Source: Actinomycetota bacterium
GTDB lineage: Bacteria > Actinomycetota > Actinomycetes > S36-B12 > UBA5976
Length of the DNA stretch: 10,021 bases
Assembly (NCBI GenBank): GCA_026392535.1
Contig: JAPLBX010000094.1
Span: forward strand, 5,652-15,672
Reading direction: 5' to 3'
Below the pieces are notes generated by a model, which ran no database searches, was not told the origin of the DNA, and was given only the letters and a program-made list of their open reading frames with translations. Position 1 is the first letter of the stretch. Each line of letters starts with the position of its first letter. Below, in pieces: positions 1 to 5,622 of the stretch. The position numbers and the translations under genes are program-made.

Positions 1-112
1 TCACATCTGAAATTCCACTTGTCCATTTTGGATAGTTCTCTACATCGCGAATGATTCCCATAACCCGCTCAAGCGGAGCATCGATGTGGATTGTGGAGGA
101 TGTTCGAGCCAT
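1..112 (-). CDS. SRPBCC / polyketide cyclase-like protein, N-terminal part (cut by window edge)
   Basis: Reading the minus strand from the ATG at 112 gives 37 codons with no stop before the window edge. The peptide begins MARTSSTIHIDAPLERV and continues to a VENYPKWTSGISDV segment. An opening beta strand, then 'I.APLERV', a short helix and a '(D)V..YP.W' motif is the N-terminal signature of the SRPBCC/START superfamily (polyketide cyclase/dehydrase, COQ10-like), which binds hydrophobic ligands in a helix-grip fold. The ligand cannot be told from this fragment. It is transcribed away from the acyl-CoA synthetase gene; in mycobacteria a similar SRPBCC gene (Rv2185c, from memory) lies near fadD15. 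There is no Shine-Dalgarno before the ATG; instead a TAGATT box ends 7 nt upstream, suggesting a leaderless mRNA. The family call is fairly secure and the specific function is unknown. Confidence 0.82.
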   Translation of the reverse strand, partial: MARTSSTIHIDAPLERVMGIIRDVENYPKWTSGISDV

Positions 113-119
113 AGAGCCA

Positions 120-125
120 AATCTA
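120..125 (-). promoter_or_regulatory. Probable -10 box (TAGATT) of the SRPBCC gene, leaderless start
   Basis: On the minus strand TAGATT (TANNNT consensus) is followed by 7 nt and then the ATG at 112, so transcription would begin at or next to the start codon. No ribosome-binding site is visible, and I see no good -35. The same geometry recurs at three other genes of the window, which raises confidence in each. Confidence 0.45.
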
Positions 126-228
126 TTCGTATACCTGCTCTTACTACTAGCGGGTAGTGAACTGAAGGCATTTATAAGTGGCTCAAAAGGAGCGTTCACA
201 GTAATTTTTGGCACAGATTCAAGCCCTC

Positions 229-235
229 AGGAGAG
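229..235 (+). promoter_or_regulatory. Ribosome-binding site deciding the fadD start
   Basis: AGGAGAG followed by a 5-nt spacer (TTCAC) and ATG at 241. This favours the ATG at 241 over the in-frame TTG at 208, which lies upstream of the site, and over the ATG at 265, which has no such site. Possible -10 boxes for the transcript are TATAAG at 172-177 and TAATTT at 202-207; neither has a clear -35. Confidence 0.7.
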
Positions 236-240
236 TTCAC

Positions 241-2034
241 ATGCAGGAATACACAGAGCCAGCCATGGCCCAAGCCGTAATTTCTGGAAGTTTGACCGAC
301 GCCTTAATCTCACATGAAACCACTCAACCTGACGTAATATCAATCGTTAACCGTGATGGCCAGAATGTAATTGAGATTACGTCCAAAGAATTTCACCAAA
401 TGGTTCGGGCGGCGGCCAAAGGAATTATCTCAGCGGGAATTCAGCCTGGCGATCGCATTGCGTTGATGAGTAGAACTCGTTTTGAATGGACTTTGCTTGA
501 CTATGCAATTTGGTACGCAGGTTGCGTTACTGTCCCTATTTACGAAACTTCAAGTGAAGAGCAAGTGCAATGGATGATGCAAGATTCGGGTGCAGTTGCA
601 ATTTTTGTCGAATCATACAAACACTTAGAGACTTTGCATTCTGTTCGCACTTCCCTTACAAGTTTGATTCACACTTGGAACATGGAAGACAATGCGATTA
701 GCCATCTTTCAACAGCTGGACTTCATATTCCAGACTCAGAGCTAGATAGCCGTCGCTCACAAGTCACACCTTCACACATTGCAACAATTATTTATACTTC
801 TGGCACAACCGGTAAGCCAAAAGGTTGTGTTCTAACACACGGTAATTTCATGTTCTTGGTGCGCAACGTCATTTTGGCTGTACCTGAAGTTTTCAAAGAT
901 AAAACAACTTCAACTTTGCTATTTCTCCCACTAGCGCACGTATTTGGACGAATTATCGAAATTGCAATGGTGGAATCGGGCCTAAAAGTGGCATTTGCCC
1001 CAGACATCACAAATCTTGTCGGAGATTTACAAAAATTCACACCTAACTTCTTGTTAGCTGTACCTCGCGTGTTCGAGAAAGTTTTCAACAGTGCACAGCA
1101 AAAGGCTACGAACGAAGGTAAAGAAAAAATCTTCAATGCAGCAGCCGCAGTAGCAATCGCCTATTCCCAGGCATTGAGCGCCGGATCGGTTCCGCTTGGC
1201 CTGCGCATCAAGCATGGACTCTTCGATAAGTTGGTTTACGCAAAACTTCGAGCTGCTATGGGTGGCAAAGTTAAGTGGTCGGTCTCAGGTGGAGCGGCTC
1301 TTGGTGCACGTCTTGGCCATTTCTTCCGTGGAATTGGTTTAACAATTCTTGAGGGCTACGGATTGTCGGAAACTTCATCAGCATCAACAGTGAATCGTCC
1401 GACAATGTTGCGAGTTGGTTCCGTTGGTCGAGCAATTCCAGGCGTTACCTTGGGCATTGGGCCAGATGGCGAAGTATTAATTAAAGGTCCACACGTTTTT
1501 CAAGGGTATTGGAACAATCCAGCTGCAACCGCTGAAGCAATCGACGTAAACGGCTGGTTCCATTCTGGTGATATTGGCCAGATCGACGAGGATGGCTATC
1601 TATTCATCACGGGTCGCAAGAAAGAGTTGATTGTTACTGCTGGTGGTAAAAACGTAGCTCCTGCTGTTATTGAAGATCGACTTCGTTCAAATTGGCTGGT
1701 TAGCCAATGCATGGTTGTTGGTGACAACAAACCATTTATCGGATGTCTGATTACCGTGGAACCTGATTCAGTTAAAAATTGGCTGCAGCGAAATTCACTA
1801 CCTGCAACTACGTCATTTGCACAAATGGCATCAAATGAAGTTTTCAGGTCAGAAATCCAAGCAGCAGTTGATTACGCAAACAAGGCTGTTAGCCAAGCCG
1901 AATCAATTCGCAAATGGGTTTTAATTGATTCTGATTGGAGTGAAGCATCAGGACATCTGACACCTTCGCTCAAGTTAAAGCGAAATGTTGTGTCAGAACA
2001 ATTCAACGCCGAGATTGAAAGCCTTTACGCCTAA
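241..2034 (+). CDS. fadD: Long-chain fatty-acid--CoA ligase (AMP-forming)
   Basis: 597-aa acyl-adenylate-forming enzyme that activates fatty acids with ATP to acyl-AMP and then acyl-CoA, feeding beta-oxidation or lipid synthesis. Visible ANL-superfamily motifs are the phosphate-binding loop YTSGTTGKPKG (residues 185-195), the adenine-binding EGYGLSETS (371-379), GWFHSGD (438-444), the hinge-region GRKKELIVTAGGKN (458-471), and the C-terminal LTPSLKLKRN, whose Lys578 is the likely catalytic lysine. Length and motifs fit the actinobacterial FadD15-like group (about 600 aa) rather than the shorter E. coli FadD type. All core motifs are intact. The start at 241 is set by the AGGAGAG site. Its TAA overlaps the stop of the convergent NlpC/P60 gene (4-bp overlap), and no terminator hairpin is visible there. 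Chain-length specificity cannot be read from the sequence. Confidence 0.95.
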   Translation: MQEYTEPAMAQAVISGSLTDALISHETTQPDVISIVNRDGQNVIEITSKEFHQMVRAAAKGIISAGIQPGDRIALMSRTRFEWTLLDYAIWYAGCVTVPIYETSSEEQVQWMMQDSGAVAIFVESYKHLETLHSVRTSLTSLIHTWNMEDNAISHLSTAGLHIPDSELDSRRSQVTPSHIATIIYTSGTTGKPKGCVLTHGNFMFLVRNVILAVPEVFKDKTTSTLLFLPLAHVFGRIIEIAMVESGLKVAFAPDITNLVGDLQKFTPNFLLAVPRVFEKVFNSAQQKATNEGKEKIFNAAAAVAIAYSQALSAGSVPLGLRIKHGLFDKLVYAKLRAAMGGKVKWSVSGGAALGARLGHFFRGIGLTILEGYGLSETSSASTVNRPTMLRVGSVGRAIPGVTLGIGPDGEVLIKGPHVFQGYWNNPAATAEAIDVNGWFHSGDIGQIDEDGYLFITGRKKELIVTAGGKNVAPAVIEDRLRSNWLVSQCMVVGDNKPFIGCLITVEPDSVKNWLQRNSLPATTSFAQMASNEVFRSEIQAAVDYANKAVSQAESIRKWVLIDSDWSEASGHLTPSLKLKRNVVSEQFNAEIESLYA

Positions 2035-3110
2035 CCTACTACTCGACCAAAACCTGACAAGTGAGACGCGTAATAACTTTCAGATAGTGATGAAATGATC
2101 ACACCAGTTCGAGAATTCTCAGCGTGAACAAATCGATTGCCACCGATGTACATCCCAACATGTCGGATTCCATACTTGAAGAAAAAGACTAGATCTCCAA
2201 CTCGCAAGTTTCCACGACTGACTGGTCTAGTTGCTGAAATTTGAGCGCGCGAATAGTGCGGTAAATAGACACCAGCTTTTCTATATGCGGCCATTGTTAA
2301 TCCAGAACAATCAAAAACTGTTGGGCCAGCTGCTCCAAAGATATATCGGTGACCAACCATAGAAAGAGCGAATCGGATTGCAATCTTTACGCGTCGGTTT
2401 GCCGCCAAATTACCAGCTCGCTTGCGTAATTTCTTAGCCTTTGCTGATTGCTTTTTTTGCTTGGCCTTTATTCGTGCTAAGTATTTGCGACGCTGTTCTG
2501 CTTTTAGAGTGTTCAGCAATCTGCTCGCCTCAGCAAGTTTGCTGCGCGCCATTTTCAAATGGCGGTCTGCTTCCTTAACGAGTTGCTTCGACTTAAGTTG
2601 CTCTGCCTTCAATAAGGTTTTGGTGTTTTTAAGACTGATTGAAGCCCGCTCAAGATCGCGCATGGCAATAATTTGGCGCGAGCCAACAAAGTCAACGGCA
2701 CTTAATTGAGCCATGTAATTCTTAGGATTAGAAGAAAATAGTGCTTGCAGCTCAAGGTCAATTGTGCCTTGCTGATAGAGGCCGACAATTAGCTTTGAAA
2801 AATCGTTCTGAAGTCGCTTAAATTTGGTTGACGCGCGTTTTGAATTGTTAGTAAGAGTTGAGATTCGGGCATTTACTTTTGCAAGTTTATGTCGAGCCTC
2901 ATTCCATTGCTCGCCAGCCGCATCCGCTTCAAGTTCAAGGTCGCGGACTTTTTCTTCAACCTGTTTCAAATCCGCCTTCGGTGGACTAGCCACTACGTCT
3001 GGGACGGTGGAAACTGAAAGCGCTAATGCGATAACTATCGCTGCAAAGCTGCGGCTAAGGCGCGCTTTACTCAAAGACAACATGGGTGCAAAGTACCAAA
3101 ACCAAGGCAT
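2031..3110 (-). CDS. Secreted NlpC/P60 peptidoglycan endopeptidase with coiled-coil N-terminal region
   Basis: 359 aa, expected to cleave peptide stems of peptidoglycan outside the membrane. A basic n-region (KARLSR, 15-20) and hydrophobic core (about 22-36) end in VVA-S, suggesting signal-peptidase cleavage after Ala41. Residues about 46-235 are Lys/Glu/Ala/Leu-rich and probably form long coiled coils, very basic near 205-232. The C-terminal NlpC/P60 domain (about 241-359) has the catalytic Cys268 in FDCSGL, His317 in HVGMYIGG and the third polar residue His329 in FVHA. In related proteins such coiled coils can keep the hydrolase inactive until partner binding; that is inference here. ATG 3110 has a GAGG 8 nt upstream; ATG 3083 (Met10) starts exactly before the signal peptide but lacks such a site. 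Corresponds by context to Rv2190c. The 61-aa CxxC gene lies 79 bp upstream on the same strand. Confidence 0.92.
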   Translation of the reverse strand: MPWFWYFAPMLSLSKARLSRSFAAIVIALALSVSTVPDVVASPPKADLKQVEEKVRDLELEADAAGEQWNEARHKLAKVNARISTLTNNSKRASTKFKRLQNDFSKLIVGLYQQGTIDLELQALFSSNPKNYMAQLSAVDFVGSRQIIAMRDLERASISLKNTKTLLKAEQLKSKQLVKEADRHLKMARSKLAEASRLLNTLKAEQRRKYLARIKAKQKKQSAKAKKLRKRAGNLAANRRVKIAIRFALSMVGHRYIFGAAGPTVFDCSGLTMAAYRKAGVYLPHYSRAQISATRPVSRGNLRVGDLVFFFKYGIRHVGMYIGGNRFVHAENSRTGVIISSLSESYYASHLSGFGRVVG

Positions 3111-3126
3111 TCAGCCACCCTCAATG

Positions 3127-3155
3127 TGCTCAAAATGCCCGATTTGAGCATTTTT
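3127..3155 (+). terminator. Hairpin plus T-tract upstream of the NlpC/P60 gene (possible plus-strand terminator or operator)
   Basis: TGCTCAAA (3127-3134) and TTTGAGCA (3143-3150) form a perfect 8-bp inverted repeat with an 8-nt loop, directly followed on the plus strand by TTTTT (3151-3155). That shape is terminator-like for plus-strand transcripts, yet no plus-strand gene ends nearby; the only candidate is read-through from fadD. On the minus strand it lies 17 bp before the NlpC/P60 start, has no trailing T-run, and the alternative pairing AAAATGC/GCATTTT would compete with it. A second CTCAAAAT, inside the near-palindrome TCAAAATTTGA (3171-3181), lies 41 bp away, so a regulator-binding site is the other reading. 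The stem is AT-rich, so its strength is modest. Confidence 0.35.
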
Positions 3156-3189
3156 CACGATTTCTCACACTCAAAATTTGATGAAAAGA

Positions 3190-3375
3190 TTATTCGCCAC
3201 TCGCTTTTTGCATACGCAATTTGGGGACTAATCCAACTTGGGCTAGCACATCAAATGCTTCAGATTCACAGGGCTGAAGTTCACCATCTTGGCTTGGCAA
3301 GCTTAAAAATAGAGTGACCACGCAGTCTCCACAAGCGAGTGGTTTCTGAGTGCAGGTAGCACAATCGATCTTCAT
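3190..3375 (-). CDS. Conserved actinobacterial 61-aa CxxC protein
   Basis: Small protein starting MKIDCATC with two CxxC pairs, Cys5/Cys8 and Cys15/Cys18 (CGDC), followed by a hydrophobic VVTLFLSLP stretch and a C-terminal FDVLAQVGLVPKLR helix-like segment. The cysteine pairs suggest a small zinc site, though a redox role is not excluded. ATG 3375 has a strong GAGAGGA site (3381-3387) 5 nt upstream, which supports a real gene. I recall similar short proteins with a C..C...C.DCVVT pattern and an 'LA..GLVP.LR' end beside NlpC/P60 genes in other Actinobacteria, but I know no assigned function. It lies upstream of the NlpC/P60 gene on the same strand and may be cotranscribed; a TAGGTT box at 3405-3410 could be its -10. 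Confidence 0.75.
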   Translation of the reverse strand: MKIDCATCTQKPLACGDCVVTLFLSLPSQDGELQPCESEAFDVLAQVGLVPKLRMQKASGE

Positions 3376-3430
3376 ACTGTTCCTCTCAAGTCTGGTTAAA
3401 TGCGAGCAAAGAGAACCTATGACAAAGGTC

Positions 3431-3570
3431 TGACGAGGAGAATCCAGTTGGAGGAAAGTCCAGTTAAAGGAAAGCCCAATTAATTGTGGACTCTAGGTAT
3501 TTGAAAGAAATTGGGTTATTGAAGGAATGTGGGCTGTTTAAAGAACCCGGTTATTTGATGGAATCTGGCT
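3431..3570 (+). repeat. Degenerate tandem repeat array, 8 units of about 17 bp
   Basis: Units (plus strand) start near 3431, 3446, 3462, 3481, 3498, 3517, 3535 and 3552, with lengths of 15 to 19 bp. Typical units are TATTTGAAAGAAATTGGGT (3498-3516), TATTGAAGGAATGTGGGC (3517-3534), TGTTTAAAGAACCCGGT (3535-3551) and TATTTGATGGAATCTGGCT (3552-3570). The rough consensus is TATTTGAARGAATYYGGGT: a purine-rich core between T-rich and G-rich ends. Copies at 3446 and 3462 are closer to AGTTRRAGGAAAGYCC, as if the array had two sub-families. The 10-bp palindrome CAATTAATTG sits at 3477-3486. The array fills most of the 175-bp gap between the zinc-ribbon gene and the 61-aa gene, and its last unit includes the zinc-ribbon gene's stop codon. 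I recognise no known repeat family. Confidence 0.7.
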
Positions 3571-3817
3571 CTGAATCGGCTCCGCCAGCACTTGGCCGAA
3601 GAACATGCTCCACCTCATCGGTGGCACCACACCATCTACACGCAATTAGCGAGATTGACTCATCTAGGGTTTCAGGTGATTCCGTTGACGGTTCTCCACT
3701 CATATCTACATGCCAGAACTCTTTGACCTTGGTGGTTCGAACTACATCAAACCTAGTTAGGTTGCCACAACGTCCGCAACGCAAACGATGGAGATTATCT
3801 GGAAGTGAAAGTGCCAT
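3551..3817 (-). CDS. Conserved actinobacterial 88-aa zinc-ribbon protein
   Basis: Small soluble protein with two well-separated cysteine pairs, CGRC (Cys14, Cys17) and CRWC (Cys60, Cys63), a classic four-Cys zinc-ribbon layout. Between them lie LTRFDVVRTTKVKEFWHVD and an acidic linker (about 42-56). I recall closely similar 'RCGxLTRFDVVRTxRxxEFWH...CRWCG' proteins as conserved hypotheticals in Actinobacteria; their role is unknown to me, and nucleic-acid binding or a small adaptor role is only a guess. The last residues (SEPDSIK) are encoded by the first unit of the tandem repeat array, so the tail may be a late extension. It is divergent from the exonuclease gene. There is no Shine-Dalgarno, but TAGGCT (3824-3829) ends 6 nt before the ATG, pointing to a leaderless mRNA. 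Confidence 0.85.
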   Translation of the reverse strand: MALSLPDNLHRLRCGRCGNLTRFDVVRTTKVKEFWHVDMSGEPSTESPETLDESISLIACRWCGATDEVEHVLRPSAGGADSEPDSIK

Positions 3818-3823
3818 GGGGCA

Positions 3824-3829
3824 AGCCTA
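3824..3829 (-). promoter_or_regulatory. Probable -10 box (TAGGCT) of the zinc-ribbon gene, leaderless start
   Basis: Minus-strand TAGGCT, then TGCCCC, then the ATG at 3817. The identical hexamer with the identical 6-nt spacing precedes ctaG (8051-8056). No ribosome-binding site and no clear -35 are visible. Confidence 0.5.
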
Positions 3830-3850
3830 TTGACCGGCACTAGATCTCTA

Positions 3851-3867
3851 CGCAGGCACAGCCTGCG
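3851..3867. promoter_or_regulatory. GC-rich palindrome between divergent zinc-ribbon and exonuclease promoters
   Basis: CGCAGGC-ACA-GCCTGCG is a perfect 7-bp inverted repeat with a 3-nt centre. It ends 3 nt before ATG 3871 and 2 nt before the TATGTT box at 3870-3875. It also covers the zone where a -35 for the zinc-ribbon promoter would lie. It could be an operator controlling both genes. If ATG 3871 is translated from a longer mRNA, it could instead be a hairpin blocking ribosome access. It does not match the LexA box pattern I know for Actinobacteria (TCGAAC-N4-GTTCGA). Confidence 0.45.
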
Positions 3868-3869
3868 CG

Positions 3870-3875
3870 TATGTT
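3870..3875 (+). promoter_or_regulatory. Candidate -10 box (TATGTT) of the exonuclease gene
   Basis: TATGTT is followed by 7 nt and then an in-frame GTG at 3883. If this is the promoter, the gene is leaderless and starts at GTG 3883, not at ATG 3871, which would lie inside the -10 box itself. I see no -35; the palindrome at 3851-3867 occupies the spacer. Confidence 0.4.
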
Positions 3876-5622
3876 CCCCCATGTGGTTTTAGCAAATGAC
3901 GGAACATTTGATTCCCTGGGAAGATATTTGTCTCAAACCACATTTGTAGTTGTCGACCTCGAAACAAATGGTGGTACTCCTTCTGAAGGTGGCATCACTG
4001 AAATTGGCGCAGTCAAAGTTTGCGGTGGAGAGGTTGTTAGTGAATTTCAAACCTTAGTAAATCCAGGTGCACCGATTCCGCCATTCATCACATTACTAAC
4101 TGGCATAAACGACGCCATGGTTGAAAATGCGCCAAACATTTCATTTGCACTTCCATCTTTTATTGAGTGGGCTGGTGAATGTGTATTTGTTGCTCACAAT
4201 GCTCCATTTGATTTGGGCTTTTTACGCGGGAGTGCCAAAATCTTGAATATTGCGTTTCCTGCAGTTGAAGTTCTCGACACATTAACTTTGGCACGCTGCG
4301 TTTTACAACCAGATGAAGTGCAAAACAGAAAACTTGGAACATTGGCTGCCTATTTTGGTTCGCCGACTGAACCAGTGCACCGCGCACTCGCAGATGCTCG
4401 CGCCACCGCCCATGTATTACACGCATTGTTTGAACGTCTAGGCTCAATCGGAATCACAACTCTTGAAGAAACCCTTGGGATTACATCCGTCATCAAGCCA
4501 GCTCAACGCAAAAAACGCACCCTTGCAGCAGATCTACCGCAAGTTCCTGGTGTTTATGCATTTCGAGATGATCAAGATCGAGTTCTGTATATCGGCAAAT
4601 CCAGAAATATCCGCAAGCGGGCCATGAGTTATTTTACAAAAGCTGAAACTCGTGACCGCATGAATCGCATGCTCGATTTGACCAGTCACATAACAGCAAT
4701 TCCTTGCCACACAGATTTGGAAGCAAGCATTCGTGAATCTCGCATCATTGCGCAATCAAAACCGCCATTCAATGCGGTTGGGAAAAGAACTGAAAAAACA
4801 ATCTGGATAAGGATTACCAAAGAACCGTATCCTCGATTGAGTGTGGTTCGTAAAATTACTGAAGATGCTTTACATTTTGGCCCGGTTCGTTCAATGGAAC
4901 AGGCAACATTGGTAGTCGATGCAATTACAACACTAATAGGTATCCGCACTTGCACTACAAAACTTAGCGTTAAGAAAGCAAGCCCATCTTGCGTTTTGGG
5001 CGAGATGGGTAAATGTGCCCTTCCCTGCGAACTGGCAATATCAACTGATGACTACAAACTACTGATCGAACAACTCAAATCGGCAGTTAATGGAGATTCA
5101 TTTATCGAATCGAATTTGCAGCAAAAAATTTCTCAACTTGCCAGCCAAGAAAGATTTGAAGAGGCTGCCGCCGTCCGAGACAGATTACATGCTTGGCTTT
5201 CCGCTGCAATTCGTTTTCATCGGTTAAAAACGATCTCCGGAATCAGCGAAATAATTGCCGTTGCAACTACCGAGACAGGTTTTGATATCCACATCATTCG
5301 TTACGGAGCATTAGCGGCTGCTGGTAAGACGACAAATATCAGCAAAATTGGTTCAGAAATATCCGCAATGAAATCGACCGCACAAGAATTTCTACCACCG
5401 TTAGCCCCGGCTGGTGCAGGCTCAATCTCAGAGGCCATGATGATCTGTAATTGGTTGGATTCTGCCGAAGTGACACTGATAGAAACCAGTGAGCCACTCT
5501 CGCAGCCATGGCCAAACCAATTAAGCGCGCAGGATATATTCGAAGAACTGACTAATGCCCAAAATAAATCTAGCTCGGTATCGCCAACTCGTAGATGGCA
5601 GAACTTTTCTGCTCCAAGATAA
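3871..5622 (+). CDS. DEDDh exonuclease fused to GIY-YIG / UvrC-like nuclease (Rv2191-type, Cho-like)
   Basis: 583 aa, two nucleases in one chain, probably acting in DNA repair. Residues about 20-190 form a DnaQ-like 3'-5' exonuclease with D29, E31, D114, H170 and D175. Residues about 222-305 form a GIY-YIG endonuclease with GVYAF (227-231), LYIGKS (239-244), arginines at 247/250 and catalytic-type Glu289. Cys361, Cys374, Cys382 and Cys386 reproduce the UvrC pattern CT...C.L....G.C..PC, reported as an iron-sulphur site in UvrC. A UVR-like helical motif (LASQERFEEAAAVRDRL) lies at 422-439. The UvrC RNase H-like second nuclease and helix-hairpin-helix are absent, as in Cho. The start is unsettled: ATG 3871 has no Shine-Dalgarno and a hairpin 3 nt upstream, while GTG 3883 fits a leaderless promoter; residue numbers use ATG 3871. 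Its TAA directly abuts the stop of convergent trpD. Confidence 0.92.
   Translation: MFPHVVLANDGTFDSLGRYLSQTTFVVVDLETNGGTPSEGGITEIGAVKVCGGEVVSEFQTLVNPGAPIPPFITLLTGINDAMVENAPNISFALPSFIEWAGECVFVAHNAPFDLGFLRGSAKILNIAFPAVEVLDTLTLARCVLQPDEVQNRKLGTLAAYFGSPTEPVHRALADARATAHVLHALFERLGSIGITTLEETLGITSVIKPAQRKKRTLAADLPQVPGVYAFRDDQDRVLYIGKSRNIRKRAMSYFTKAETRDRMNRMLDLTSHITAIPCHTDLEASIRESRIIAQSKPPFNAVGKRTEKTIWIRITKEPYPRLSVVRKITEDALHFGPVRSMEQATLVVDAITTLIGIRTCTTKLSVKKASPSCVLGEMGKCALPCELAISTDDYKLLIEQLKSAVNGDSFIESNLQQKISQLASQERFEEAAAVRDRLHAWLSAAIRFHRLKTISGISEIIAVATTETGFDIHIIRYGALAAAGKTTNISKIGSEISAMKSTAQEFLPPLAPAGAGSISEAMMICNWLDSAEVTLIETSEPLSQPWPNQLSAQDIFEELTNAQNKSSSVSPTRRWQNFSAPR

Noticed and set aside
208..240. 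Upstream TTG start extending the acyl-CoA synthetase by 11 residues
   Set aside because: The extension would begin before the AGGAGAG site that clearly serves ATG 241, and the extra residues have no family support.
3111..3189. c-di-AMP (ydaO-type) riboswitch upstream of the NlpC/P60 gene, as found before many actinobacterial cell-wall hydrolases
   Set aside because: The leader is only 79 bp and holds simple hairpins. The long conserved ydaO architecture cannot fit and its motifs are not visible.
3486..3833. Plus-strand 115-codon open frame with a repetitive LKE.G-like N-terminus
   Set aside because: It is the tandem repeat array read as protein plus the reverse strand of the zinc-ribbon gene. 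No ribosome-binding site or family resemblance supports it, whereas the opposite strand encodes two CxxC pairs typical of a known protein shape.
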